NCBI GenBank assembly: GCA_015069095.1 | Contig: SVJH01000017.1 | Location: 1 to 46,370 of the forward strand | Length of the DNA: 46,370 nucleotides | Reading direction: 5' to 3' | DNA from: Oscillospiraceae bacterium | GTDB lineage: Bacteria > Bacillota > Clostridia > UMGS1810 | Part shown: positions 1-8,541 of the stretch, in pieces | How the letters are laid out: each line of letters opens with the position of its first letter | Position numbering within the stretch: position 1 is the stretch's first letter | The notes under the pieces: model-generated | Told to the model about the DNA's origin: nothing | The model's database searches: none | The model's input: only the letters and a program-made list of their open reading frames with translations | Made by a program: the position numbers and the translations under genes

Positions 1-125
1 AGGTTACACACGAACACCGATATAAATAAAAGCAATAAACATATATCTTTTTTTCTATCAACTGCGAGGCACACACCAATCAAAAACAGCGATATGACGC
101 AGAGGATTCCATAAGCTATACTCAT
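1..125 (-). CDS. Membrane protein, N-terminal fragment cut by window edge
   Basis: An ATG at 125 is preceded by GGAGGA at the right distance and opens a frame of 41 codons without a stop up to the window edge. The peptide begins MSIAYGILCVISLFLIG and shows one hydrophobic helix, a short charged turn (DRKKD) and the start of a second helix. This looks like the beginning of a multi-helix sensory membrane domain, such as the 7TM input region found on some histidine kinases and diguanylate cyclases. That is a resemblance only, because too little is visible. It lies just downstream of the XRE gene on the same strand and probably shares its transcript. Confidence 0.5.
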   Translation of the reverse strand, partial: MSIAYGILCVISLFLIGVCLAVDRKKDICLLLLFISVFVCN

Positions 126-139
126 TTTTTATTCCTCCA

Positions 140-382
140 TCATATATTCGTATTATCAGATAAGTCTATTTCTATTCCGTTCCTTTGACAAAAGGAATAG
201 AACTTGCCGAGCAGAGCAAGCTGTGGCTTTCTGTTTTCTCGTTCCCATCTGCTTACAGTTGCAAAGGAGATACCCATTTGTCTTGCAAACTCCTCCTGAC
301 TGAGCTGCAAATGCATACGAACAAACTTTATCTGATCTTGAAAGTCCATTGTCTTAACTTTTAATAAACTTACGTTTTCCAC
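140..382 (-). CDS. XRE-family helix-turn-helix regulator
   Basis: An 80-residue protein made almost entirely of one HTH_XRE domain. The recognition region reads LSQEEFARQMGISFATVSRW (about residues 27-46), and the tail is short and polar. There is no sensor domain, so it is probably a DNA-binding regulator of nearby genes. The chosen GTG start at 382 has TAGGTG five bases upstream; an internal ATG at 349 has no clear ribosome binding site. A sigma-A-like promoter lies at 420-448. The membrane protein fragment follows 15 bases downstream and the truncated SLOG gene lies upstream, all on the same strand. The target is unknown. Confidence 0.8.
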   Translation of the reverse strand: MENVSLLKVKTMDFQDQIKFVRMHLQLSQEEFARQMGISFATVSRWERENRKPQLALLGKFYSFCQRNGIEIDLSDNTNI

Positions 383-419
383 AATAGCACCTACCCGAAT
401 AATTTTCCTAATATATCAC

Positions 420-448
420 ATTATAGCATAATTAGTCATAATTTTCAA
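420..448 (-). promoter_or_regulatory. Promoter of the XRE gene with heptamer direct repeat
   Basis: On the minus strand there is TTGAAA, a 17-base spacer and TATAAT. The spacer carries two CATAATT heptamers (plus strand 427-433 and 437-443) ten bases apart, one helical turn. That spacing would suit an autoregulatory operator for the XRE protein. The operator role is inference. Confidence 0.55.
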
Positions 449-486
449 TGATTTTGAGAAAATTTAGCGTTTTGACGGTGAGTTTC

Positions 487-906
487 TTACAAAGCTACAT
501 TTATAATTTCTGTTTTCTTTTTCACGGCATAGTCATAGGCAACGGCAGTTCCGCTTTTTGGTTGGTAGTCAAACAAATCTCGTTTGCTGTTTCTTCGTTT
601 TGGGGGAAGATAATTTTCATCGTAATAAACCACACAGTATTTGCTATGGTTAATCATTTCCTGATTGCGTTCCACATAGGAAGCTCTGCCTGCGTTCTCT
701 ATATGCTCCGGGAAGTATGTACCTTCATAATGATTTAGCAGACTTTTTTCATACCAATCGGGAATGTGTTGGTATGCAGACTTGACATATATCCGTTTAA
801 TGTGAGGAAATTTTTCTTTCAAGTCGGTAACGATTTTTTGGCAGTTGGGCATCGGGTACCGAAAGGCTTTGCCTTTGGGTCGATAAGCAGTAGAGATGCG
901 TAGCAT
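487..906 (-). pseudogene. SLOG-superfamily (DUF1273-like) protein, N-terminally truncated
   Basis: The C-terminal two thirds match what I know of DUF1273/SLOG proteins of Firmicutes. Visible blocks are KEKFPHIKRIYVKSAYQHIP, YFPEHIENAGRASYVERNQE, CVVYYDENYLPPKRRNSKRD and a final KSGTAVAYDYAVKKKTEIIN. SLOG domains are Rossmann-like folds that bind nucleotides or ADP-ribose-type ligands. The usual opening segment (a GHR-type glycine motif and the first strand) is missing. In its place are about 25 unrelated residues starting at ATG 906 (TTG 930 is also possible). The frame begins only 30 bases after the terminator of the gene on its right, leaving little room for a promoter. I read it as a 5'-truncated relic, possibly still translated because AGAAGG sits before ATG 906. 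Confidence 0.55.
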
Positions 907-935
907 ATCTGTGCCTTCTGCCCCTGCCAAAAATT

Positions 936-965
936 AAAAGCACTGACTTTTGTCAGTGCTTTTTT
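936..965 (-). terminator. Rho-independent terminator of the 969-2819 gene
   Basis: The stem AAAAGCACTGAC/GTCAGTGCTTTT has a TTT loop and lies directly downstream of the minus-strand stop at 969. It also marks the edge of the shortened SLOG gene. Confidence 0.75.
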
Positions 966-968
966 ATG

Positions 969-2819
969 TTATCTAAATAGTTCCCAATCGTCAAATTCGT
1001 CAAGAACGTTCTGCCTGAATGCTCCCGGCCAACTAACGAGCCATTCTGATACAATAAAGTATTTATTATCCATTCTGCCCCATCTTGTAGTACGTGCAGA
1101 TTCATCCTGACTTCCTGCAGGACGGACCTTTCCTCTTATAACAAGTGTTCCGTCAGAAAGAAGTTGTATTCCGTTATACCAAAGTGCACGGGCACGGCTT
1201 AGCCATATATCATTTTTTGTAAGAGATGCAAGACGGATAAAATCAGGAATAAAGTATATTCCCCAAGGATCAATTCCGCCATTTGCTATTGATACTGTTG
1301 TTCCGCCGTATGTATCATAACCAACACTTGCAAGTTCTGAATCATCAGGGAATTTAACAGAAAAGCAATACTGCCATGTTGCAAGATAATATCCGATATC
1401 TTCTGCCGCTGTAACGTATTTTTTGTCGTTTGTAACATCATAAAGCATAAGTGCACTTCTAAGAATTGGTGCTGCTGATTCTTTATCGATACAACAAGTA
1501 TCCATTGCACCTGCTGTTGTATATCCTGTTCGTAAAAATTCACTGTAATATCTGTCAAATGCCTTTATTGCAGCATCTAAATATTTCTTTTCGCCTGTCA
1601 TTTCATAAGCAGTAATCATACCCGGAATCAAAAATCCGCCAACAGTTCCGCTTGGCATAGATAAACTTCCGTCAATACGCCATGTTCTTCCAAATTCGCC
1701 ATTTTCCTGCTGATGTTCAACCATAAAATCACAAATACCAAGTCCGGCTTTTTTATATTCAGGGCGGTCAATATTGCATTTTTGTGTAAGTTTATATGCC
1801 TGAAGCATATAGAAAGAGCCATAACCTAAGTTACATGCATCAATTATAGGTGCAATTTCCCCGTTTGGATATGATTCTGTATTCATTGGGTCGGCTTTCA
1901 TAAATGACAACATAAGTCCGTTTGGTAAAAATCCGTATTTAACCCAACTGTCCAAAGTAGAGATTGCCTTGTTTTTAAGGTCTTCTTCGCCCGTTTTAAT
2001 ATATTCACGAAGTAGTGCACACGCAATCGTTCCGTTTTGCCCAACAAATCCCATACCAAACATCTGATGTTTATGATACGATAAAGTATCAATGTTCCAG
2101 TTTATACCAGCAGCAAAACCGCAAACCTTGTGGTCAAGAACATGATAAAGACTTCTGAAAAATACCAAATCAAGTTTTTTGATATGTTCAGGTGTTTTTT
2201 CCATAGTAACAGGGCGTTCAAAATATTTCCACGCAAAATCTAAAAGTTCTCTGAATGAAAACTTTGGTCTTTTAACTTCTATAGGTTTAATGATACACGC
2301 AAAACGTGTTCTTGGCTCTTTTTCAACACGTACAGGGTTCCACCAGCAGTATTTACTCAAAACCTTAGGGCCTTCCTGTTCAGGCCAGATAATAGACTGA
2401 CGTGCCATGTCGTCTTCCATTTCTATCATACACGAATTTTCGCCTTCTTCCTCGCCAAAAAGACCAATTGCATGCTCTCCGCTTTCAACATATGTGCAAG
2501 CAGGAATCGGAATACGGTGCCATGCCCATTTCCAAGGCTCGCCATCACATTCCCAACCGGTATACGAAAGTCCTGTTCCCCAACCATTTCCGTTAAAGTT
2601 AATTGCAGGCGCTAAATAATATGTTGTTTTTTCTCTGCGTGAAACTGTCATCTTCATATCACAAAGAGGAACACTGCTTTCACGTACCCATCTCCATGCA
2701 CCACCATCAAGTTCTTCTAAATGGTCTGTGCATCCATCTTGTTTTGGTAGTATAGCAATTTCTTTATCGTCGCAAAGAATCACTATACCCTCATCTGACA
2801 TTTTATACGAAAAATTCAT
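969..2819 (-). CDS. Six-hairpin-type carbohydrate-active enzyme of unknown family
   Basis: A 616-residue protein with no signal peptide. The first ~200 residues are beta-rich. From about residue 220 the sequence looks like an (alpha/alpha)6 barrel: repeated helix pairs such as TIACALLREYIKTGEEDLKN and EKKYLDAAIKAFDRYYSEFL, and aromatic or acidic patches including NWNID. This is the fold of many glycosidases and polysaccharide lyases, but I cannot assign a family or a catalytic pair. The start is the ATG at 2819, which has AGGAAG upstream; an in-frame ATG at 2882 has none. The CocE-like hydrolase lies 137 bases upstream on the same strand, so co-transcription is likely. A weak TTGTTT-17-TAAAAT match between them could be an internal promoter. 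Confidence 0.6.
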   Translation of the reverse strand: MNFSYKMSDEGIVILCDDKEIAILPKQDGCTDHLEELDGGAWRWVRESSVPLCDMKMTVSRREKTTYYLAPAINFNGNGWGTGLSYTGWECDGEPWKWAWHRIPIPACTYVESGEHAIGLFGEEEGENSCMIEMEDDMARQSIIWPEQEGPKVLSKYCWWNPVRVEKEPRTRFACIIKPIEVKRPKFSFRELLDFAWKYFERPVTMEKTPEHIKKLDLVFFRSLYHVLDHKVCGFAAGINWNIDTLSYHKHQMFGMGFVGQNGTIACALLREYIKTGEEDLKNKAISTLDSWVKYGFLPNGLMLSFMKADPMNTESYPNGEIAPIIDACNLGYGSFYMLQAYKLTQKCNIDRPEYKKAGLGICDFMVEHQQENGEFGRTWRIDGSLSMPSGTVGGFLIPGMITAYEMTGEKKYLDAAIKAFDRYYSEFLRTGYTTAGAMDTCCIDKESAAPILRSALMLYDVTNDKKYVTAAEDIGYYLATWQYCFSVKFPDDSELASVGYDTYGGTTVSIANGGIDPWGIYFIPDFIRLASLTKNDIWLSRARALWYNGIQLLSDGTLVIRGKVRPAGSQDESARTTRWGRMDNKYFIVSEWLVSWPGAFRQNVLDEFDDWELFR

Positions 2820-2955
2820 TACATATCTTCCTTTCTGTCCATGCCACAAAGTACAGATTATTAATTTGATGTATTTTAACATCTACAATTTTATTTTAAT
2901 ATCTTTTCATATAAAAAACAAGTAGTTATTTTAATCAATTTAGGGGGGGATTTTA

Positions 2956-4521
2956 TTATTCTATTGACAAAACAATAAACGAATCTTTTAGATTTACCGT
3001 ATTATGTGCAACACGTGCTGTTGTCTGAGTGCTGTAAAGTCCTTTGTTATTTGTATGTCTTACGTAGTGCGCATTGTCGGCAGATGAAATATCAATTCTT
3101 AATCTTTCGCCCTTTTTAATCAAAAATGCGTGTTCATCAAAAGAAAAGTCAAGATCAACATATTCATTTGGTGTATAATTTCCTTTTTGATATATGATAG
3201 ATGTAATGTCATCTCGAAGGCCGTAATCGCCTTTTTCTTTTTCGATGCTTATACGCACATAAAAACAAGTATCTTCACAGTCACTTTTTACATTTAATTT
3301 TGCTTTCATTTTGCCTTTAACAAATGTATCTTTTTCGAATTTTTCTGTATAAATTGAAATAATATCATAACGCGAGTTTGGTGCTTCCTGAAAAACAGAT
3401 CCGCCGAAATTACACGAAAGTCCCCCTTTAAACGAAGGCGGGTCAAATGGATTATATACATAAGTGATTTCATCATTTCCAAGTGTAAGTTTTATTTCGT
3501 TTTCTTCCTTTTTGAATGTATCTGTTTTCCATACATTTTCAAACAGTCTGTAATATGTTACTTCGCCTTGCTTAAACGGTGGCTCGCTTCTTTTTCCAAG
3601 TACGTAATCAAACCACCAAACGTCATAATCTTCGCCAAATTTTTCGCATCTTTTCCCGCACGGAAATTCAATTCCTTCATCTAAATTAACTCTGTCACCA
3701 TGGTCATAAGGCGAAACTACAAGGGCAGATTTTGATTTGTCTTCCATTTTGTTCCACATATCAAATACACCGCCGGTGTATATATCATAAAATGCAGTTT
3801 CAAAAAGAACGGGAAATTTTACATTTTTCATTGCATCTTTTGCTTCAACACCGCCATCAGGTGTTTTCCAGAATTCGTCGTTTGGATTTGGTGATTTTAG
3901 CATATTATCGAAATCAGGTACGCTTTCGCCAAAAACAGTTTTTGTAAAACTTAAAAGCGGTAAAAGATTAAAAGAATCTGTTGTATGATTCTTTTTAATA
4001 TGCGATTTTTTCTTATACATTCCAACATACCAATTTCCGTGGAGTGCTTTTTTCAAAAAACCATTTCGATAGCATATATTATATCTTTCACTGTCCTGAT
4101 TTAAAAGAATAGCGCCCTTTATATCGTCTGCATATGGTGCTATTGTGTACCATACACTTGCCAAATAACTTCTGCCTTTTAAAAGAATGGTGCCATTGTA
4201 AAACGGTTGTTTTCTTATAAAATCTAAAAGATTTAATCCGTCTTTTCTCTCATTTATGTATGGAACACAGTCGCCCTCGCTTTTTCCGCGTCCTCTGCAG
4301 TGCTGAACAACAACTGCATATCCGTTTTTAAGCCATTTTTTATTTTGGGCTGCACATTCAACTACAACATCGTTTTCGTCTTCGTTTTCAAATACATCGA
4401 CATACGGTGCACGAACTAAAACAACAGGAAATTTTCCTTCTTTTTCAGGTAGCATAATACATGTAAAAAGTTTTACGCCGTCAGACTCTACATATTCATA
4501 ATAAGTATGATATTTAATCAT
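2956..4521 (-). CDS. CocE/NonD-family alpha/beta hydrolase (X-Pro dipeptidyl-peptidase S15-like)
   Basis: A 521-residue cytosolic hydrolase. The N-terminal alpha/beta part has PVVLVRAPYVD, then HCRGRGKSEGD (oxyanion region) and a nucleophile elbow in LLKGRSYLASVWY, with Ser in the G-x-S-Y context typical of CocE-like enzymes. A lid region follows. The last ~150 residues form the jelly-roll domain of S15 proteins (VYNPFDPPSFKGG and GERLRIDISSADNAHYVRHT). Family members are peptidases or esterases, so the substrate here is open. The neighbourhood suggests deacylation of glycans, which is inference. The ATG at 4521 has GGAG upstream. It is transcribed divergently from galT. Confidence 0.75.
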   Translation of the reverse strand: MIKYHTYYEYVESDGVKLFTCIMLPEKEGKFPVVLVRAPYVDVFENEDENDVVVECAAQNKKWLKNGYAVVVQHCRGRGKSEGDCVPYINERKDGLNLLDFIRKQPFYNGTILLKGRSYLASVWYTIAPYADDIKGAILLNQDSERYNICYRNGFLKKALHGNWYVGMYKKKSHIKKNHTTDSFNLLPLLSFTKTVFGESVPDFDNMLKSPNPNDEFWKTPDGGVEAKDAMKNVKFPVLFETAFYDIYTGGVFDMWNKMEDKSKSALVVSPYDHGDRVNLDEGIEFPCGKRCEKFGEDYDVWWFDYVLGKRSEPPFKQGEVTYYRLFENVWKTDTFKKEENEIKLTLGNDEITYVYNPFDPPSFKGGLSCNFGGSVFQEAPNSRYDIISIYTEKFEKDTFVKGKMKAKLNVKSDCEDTCFYVRISIEKEKGDYGLRDDITSIIYQKGNYTPNEYVDLDFSFDEHAFLIKKGERLRIDISSADNAHYVRHTNNKGLYSTQTTARVAHNTVNLKDSFIVLSIE

Positions 4522-4550
4522 AAAACCACTCCTTAAAACTTATTTATCTC

Positions 4551-4579
4551 ATTGTAACACAGAAAAATATTTTTTTCAA
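4551..4579 (-). promoter_or_regulatory. Promoter of the CocE-like hydrolase operon
   Basis: On the minus strand there is TTGAAA, a 17-base spacer and TACAAT, about 30 bases before the ATG at 4521. It is back-to-back with the galT promoter, with 27 bases between the two -35 boxes. Confidence 0.6.
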
Positions 4580-4606
4580 TATTTGGAAATTTGAGTCTTA
4601 AAAATG

Positions 4607-4635
4607 TTGACGAAATTCCCAAAAGAGTATATAAT
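4607..4635 (+). promoter_or_regulatory. Sigma-A promoter of galT-galK
   Basis: TTGACG, a 17-base spacer and TATAAT lie 40 bases before the galT start. This is near-consensus. I see no obvious operator palindrome around it. Confidence 0.75.
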
Positions 4636-4675
4636 ATAAAATGTATTGTTATATACTTACAAGGAGGAAATTAAC

Positions 4676-5653
4676 ATGGCAGAACTAAGATTTAATCCAC
4701 TAACAAAAGACTGGGTAATGATAGCATCTCATCGTCAAAACAGACCGCAGATGCCTAAAGACTGGTGTCCGTTTTGTCCGGGCTCAGGAAAAGTACCAGA
4801 TGAATTTGAAGTTTTAAAATATGATAATGATTTTCCGGCACTTTCACAAAATCCGCCAATTCCGGACGATGTTGAAACAAATATTTACAAAACAAAACCA
4901 TCGTATGGAAAGTGCGAAGTTATTTTGTATTCGCCAAATCATACAATTACACTGCCCGAGCTTAGTACAAGCCATGTAAGAAAACTTGTAGACCTTTGGA
5001 CAGAACGTTTTTGTGAAATTAAAAAAGACGAAAATATTAAATATGTGTTTATATTTGAAAACAGAGGCGATGTTGTTGGTGTTACAATGCCACATCCGCA
5101 CGGGCAGATTTACGGATATTCATACATACCTAAAAAAATTGAACTTGAACTTGAAAGTGCAAAAGAACATCTTGAAAAAACAGGAAACTGTCTTTTCTGC
5201 GATATGCTAAAAGACGAAATTGAAGCAAAACAGAGAATTATTTTTGAAAACGACAGTTTTATTGTATTTTTACCGTTCTTTAGTGAATATCCATACGGAA
5301 TTTACGTTGCGGCAAAAAATCACAAACAAAACTTAGAACAGTTTACAGATAAAGAAAAAGACGATTTGGCAAGTGCTCTTAAAGCAGCATCAGGTACGCT
5401 TGATAATCTTTTCGATTATCCATTCCCATATATGATGTGTATGTATCAAAATCCTGTTAACAGCGGAGATTTAAACGATATTTGCCACTTTCATATTGCT
5501 TTTTATCCACCAATGCGTTCAAAAGATAAACAGAAATTCAACGCATCAAGCGAAACAGGCGCATGGGCACATTGTAACCCTACTGCTCCGGAAGAAAAAG
5601 CAGTTGAACTTAGAGAAGCTTACGAAAGATATTTAAGTAAAAGTAAGGAGTAA
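4676..5653 (+). CDS. galT: Galactose-1-phosphate uridylyltransferase
   Basis: Leloir-pathway enzyme that exchanges UMP between UDP-glucose and galactose-1-phosphate. The 325 residues fit the class I, HIT-fold GalT. The N-terminal metal-binding pair CPFC is at residues 31-34. The active-site HPHGQ motif is at about 140-144, with the middle His as uridylylated nucleophile. A second CLFCD pair lies near 175 and an HFHIAF strand near 275. The start is the ATG at 4676, which follows AAGGAGG; a frame-open ATG at 4646 would lie within the leader and lacks a ribosome binding site. galK begins five bases after the stop, and its ribosome binding site overlaps the galT stop, so the two are an operon. 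No galE or transporter gene is adjacent. Confidence 0.95.
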   Translation: MAELRFNPLTKDWVMIASHRQNRPQMPKDWCPFCPGSGKVPDEFEVLKYDNDFPALSQNPPIPDDVETNIYKTKPSYGKCEVILYSPNHTITLPELSTSHVRKLVDLWTERFCEIKKDENIKYVFIFENRGDVVGVTMPHPHGQIYGYSYIPKKIELELESAKEHLEKTGNCLFCDMLKDEIEAKQRIIFENDSFIVFLPFFSEYPYGIYVAAKNHKQNLEQFTDKEKDDLASALKAASGTLDNLFDYPFPYMMCMYQNPVNSGDLNDICHFHIAFYPPMRSKDKQKFNASSETGAWAHCNPTAPEEKAVELREAYERYLSKSKE

Positions 5654-5658
5654 AGAGA

Positions 5659-6846
5659 ATGGAACTAAATCAGATTATTGATAGATTCTTAGAAATTTAT
5701 GGTGGAGATAAAAGCGATATAAGAGTTTTTGCATCTCCCGGAAGAGTAAATATGATAGGCGAACACACAGACTACAATGGAGGGTTTGTTTTTCCTGCAG
5801 CACTTACTATGAAAACAACTATTGTATGCAGAAAAAGAAACGATAACAAAATTGTTCTTCGTGCAACTGACCTTCCTGATGTTGTTGAAGCAGATATTTC
5901 AAACCTTGAAAATTACAAAGATTTAAAATGGGGAGATTATCAGCTTGGTGTTGCATATGAACTTCAAAAAAGAGGTTATAACATCGTTGGCGCAGATATG
6001 CTTTACGATGACTCAGTACCGCACGGAAGCGGACTTTCATCATCTGCTGCAATTGAAGTTGCAACAGCAATTTGTTTTGCTACATTTTCTAACGAGAAAA
6101 ACGGCATAAAAAAAGAACTTGATATGGTAGAAATGGCACTTATCGGTCAGGCGGCAGAAAACAACTATGTTGGTGTTAACTGCGGTATTATGGACCAATT
6201 TGCATCTGCAATGGGCAAAAAAGACTGTGCTATTTTCCTTGATTGTAAAAATCTTGAATATAAATACGCTAAACTTGATTTAAAAGGCAAAAAAATCTTG
6301 CTTTCAAACACAAACAAAAAGCATAAACTTGGAGAATCTAAATACAACGAAAGAAGAAGCGAATGTGAAAGAGGATTTGAATATCTTAAACAAGGATTAC
6401 CAGATAAAAAATGCCTTGGAGATATTAGTGTTGAAGAATTTGAGGCAAATAAGCATCTTATAAAAGATGAAATTGTACTTAAAAGAATTACTCACGTTAT
6501 TTACGAAGATGACAGAGTACTTAAATCTATTGATGCGCTAAACAACGGTGATATTGAACTTTTTGCCAAATATATAAATCAATCGCACGATTCACTTCGC
6601 GACCTTTATGAAGTTACAGGAAACGAACTTGACACATTAGTTGACGAGGCAAGAAAAATTGATGGCGTACTTGGTTCAAGAATGACAGGTGCCGGCTTTG
6701 GCGGAAGCACTGTTACTATTATTGAAGAAGGCGCGATTGACGAGTTTATAGAAAAAGTTGGTAAGAACTATACTGAAAAAACAGGACTTGTTGCGCAGTT
6801 TTATGTATCTGACATCGGCGACGGCGGAAGAGAAATTTTATTATAA
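5659..6846 (+). CDS. galK: Galactokinase
   Basis: Phosphorylates alpha-D-galactose with ATP. A 395-residue GHMP kinase with all family marks. The galactokinase signature GRVNMIGEHTDYNGG is at residues 29-43. The ATP-binding loop PHGSGLSSSAA is near 121-131, the catalytic Asp lies in GIMDQFAS, and the C-terminal GHMP motif MTGAGFGGS is near 343-351. The ribosome binding site TAAGGAG overlaps the galT stop codon. It is the last gene of the galT-galK operon. The region just after its stop holds the palindrome block described separately rather than one clean terminator. Confidence 0.96.
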   Translation: MELNQIIDRFLEIYGGDKSDIRVFASPGRVNMIGEHTDYNGGFVFPAALTMKTTIVCRKRNDNKIVLRATDLPDVVEADISNLENYKDLKWGDYQLGVAYELQKRGYNIVGADMLYDDSVPHGSGLSSSAAIEVATAICFATFSNEKNGIKKELDMVEMALIGQAAENNYVGVNCGIMDQFASAMGKKDCAIFLDCKNLEYKYAKLDLKGKKILLSNTNKKHKLGESKYNERRSECERGFEYLKQGLPDKKCLGDISVEEFEANKHLIKDEIVLKRITHVIYEDDRVLKSIDALNNGDIELFAKYINQSHDSLRDLYEVTGNELDTLVDEARKIDGVLGSRMTGAGFGGSTVTIIEEGAIDEFIEKVGKNYTEKTGLVAQFYVSDIGDGGREILL

Positions 6847-7080
6847 TTCTTCTTTTTAAAAAAGAAGCAAAATCGTACTTTTTTGAAAAAAAGTACACAA
6901 AAAACTTACAATGCAAAGCATACGCTTTGCAAAAGTGAGAAAAGTATACTTTTAAAGATGTAGGGGTCGGCGTCCCCGACGACCTGTTTACATAGTTTTC
7001 AAAAACGAATGTTTTTGAATAAGTAAAGTTTTTGCATCGCTTTTTTCAAAAAGCGATCGGGTTTTAGGGCAGCGCCCTAT
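6847..7080. repeat. Block of small palindromes between galK and rdgB
   Basis: This non-coding block is made of consecutive hairpins. They are TTCTTCTTTTTAAAAAAGAAG, TACTTTTTTGAAAAAAAGTA, GCAAAGCATACGCTTTGC (6913-6930), a GC-rich GGGGTCGGCGTCCCCGACGACC, GCATCGC...GCGATCGG around a T/A run, and AGGGCAGCGCCCT. The first three recur in the same order after the sugar kinase at 29.35 kb, so the left part belongs to a dispersed repeat family. Some of these hairpins could also terminate galK transcription. No coding frame is evident. Confidence 0.6.
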
Positions 7081-7104
7081 AAAATACACATAAGGAGTTT
7101 TAGT

Positions 7105-7692
7105 ATGAAACTTGTTGTTGCAACGGGCAATCAGGGAAAACTTAGAGAAATAAAAGCAATCCTTCCTGAACACGAAGTAGTATGCCTTAAAGATTTAGAC
7201 ATCGACATAGACATTGTAGAAGACGGAAAAACGTTTGAAGAAAATGCCATAATAAAAGCAGAAACAATATCAAAAATGACAAATATGATAACAATTGCCG
7301 ACGACTCAGGCCTTGTTGTTGACTACCTTGGCGGTGCACCTGGGATTTACTCTGCACGCTACGCAGGAGAGGACGCAACAGACGAAGAAAGAAACGCAAA
7401 ATTATTAAAAGAACTTAAAGGCGTTCCTTTTGAAAAACGAACAGCACGATTTGCGTGCGCTATTGCAATTTCGTACCCGAACGGAAAAACTCACACATTT
7501 TTTAGCACCTGCGAAGGCAAAATAACATTTGAACCACTTGGCAAAAACGGATTTGGCTATGATCCGCTTTTCTACTTTGAAGAATTTGATACTACACTTG
7601 CAAATGTAGAATCCGAAAGGAAAAACAAGGTAAGCCACAGATATAAATCACTTGTCAAACTTAAAAATTTCCTTGATGAAAATAAGGAGTAA
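7105..7692 (+). CDS. rdgB: RdgB/HAM1-family XTP/dITP pyrophosphatase
   Basis: Hydrolyses non-canonical purine nucleoside triphosphates (dITP, XTP) to monophosphates, cleaning the nucleotide pool. The 195 residues are the normal family length. Signatures are VVATGNQGKLREIKAIL at the N-terminus, FEENAIIKAE, the catalytic-region ADDSGLVVDYLGGAPGIYSA, and GKNGFGYDPLF followed by KNKVSHR at the C-terminus. TAAGGAG precedes the ATG. thyA follows five bases after the stop and folA eleven bases after that, giving a compact nucleotide-metabolism operon. Confidence 0.95.
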   Translation: MKLVVATGNQGKLREIKAILPEHEVVCLKDLDIDIDIVEDGKTFEENAIIKAETISKMTNMITIADDSGLVVDYLGGAPGIYSARYAGEDATDEERNAKLLKELKGVPFEKRTARFACAIAISYPNGKTHTFFSTCEGKITFEPLGKNGFGYDPLFYFEEFDTTLANVESERKNKVSHRYKSLVKLKNFLDENKE

Positions 7693-7697
7693 TTAAA

Positions 7698-8531
7698 ATG
7701 AGCAAAGCAGATATAATTTTTAAAGAAAATATGAAAGATATCCTTGAAAATGGATTCTGGGATACAGATTACGATGTTCGTCCTGTATGGGCAGACGATG
7801 GAAAAAAAGCACATACCGTTAAAAAATTCTGCATCACAAACAGATACGACCTATCAGAAGAATTCCCTATTTTAACACTTAGAAAAACTAACTTTAAAGC
7901 AGCAATAGACGAAATATTCTGGATATGGCAGAAAAAATCAAACAACGTAAACGATTTAAACAGTAAAATCTGGGACGCATGGGCAGACGAAACAGGAAGC
8001 ATCGGTGCCGCTTACGGTTATCAACTTGGTATAAAACACAAATACAAAGAAGGCGAATTCGACCAGGTAGACAGAGTGCTTTTCGACCTTAAAAACAATC
8101 CACTTAGCAGAAGAATTATGACTAACATATACACTCATCAGGATTTGCACAAAATGAATCTTTACCCTTGCGCATACAGTATGACATTTAACGTTACAGG
8201 TAACAAACTTAACGCTATACTTAATCAGCGCTCTCAAGATATGCTTGTTGCAAACAACTGGAACGTTTGTCAGTATGCCGCACTCGTTCATATGTTTGCG
8301 CAGGTTTCAGGCCTTGAAGCAGGCGAACTTGTTCACGTTATTGCAGACGCTCACATTTATGACAGACATATTCCAATCGTAGAAGAACTTCTTAAAAAAG
8401 AACCGATGGAAGCACCAAAACTTGTAATTGACAAATCAATTGACGATTTTTATAAATTCACAGTAGATTCTTTAAAACTTGAAAACTATAACCATCACGA
8501 ATTTAAAATAAAAATTCCTGTGGCGGTATAA
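7698..8531 (+). CDS. thyA: Thymidylate synthase (ThyA type)
   Basis: Makes dTMP from dUMP using methylene-tetrahydrofolate and releases dihydrofolate. 277 residues. The nucleophile is Cys158 in LYPCAYS, the phosphate-binding QRSQDM is at 178-183, and the nucleotide-contacting HIYDRHIP lies near the C-terminus. The LG-PFN stretch of E. coli ThyA is replaced by ANNWNVCQYA, a variation I associate with clostridial homologues. It sits between rdgB and folA. The dihydrofolate produced is the substrate of the next gene product, so the pairing is functional. Confidence 0.95.
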   Translation: MSKADIIFKENMKDILENGFWDTDYDVRPVWADDGKKAHTVKKFCITNRYDLSEEFPILTLRKTNFKAAIDEIFWIWQKKSNNVNDLNSKIWDAWADETGSIGAAYGYQLGIKHKYKEGEFDQVDRVLFDLKNNPLSRRIMTNIYTHQDLHKMNLYPCAYSMTFNVTGNKLNAILNQRSQDMLVANNWNVCQYAALVHMFAQVSGLEAGELVHVIADAHIYDRHIPIVEELLKKEPMEAPKLVIDKSIDDFYKFTVDSLKLENYNHHEFKIKIPVAV

Positions 8532-8541
8532 GGAGATAAAA

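Noticed and set aside
448-738. Plus-strand frame of 96 codons
   Set aside because: It is antisense to the SLOG-type gene, has no ribosome binding site and encodes a compositionally odd peptide.
2943-2949. Run of seven G as a phase-variation tract
   Set aside because: It lies between genes after a stop codon, outside any promoter spacer or coding start I can define.
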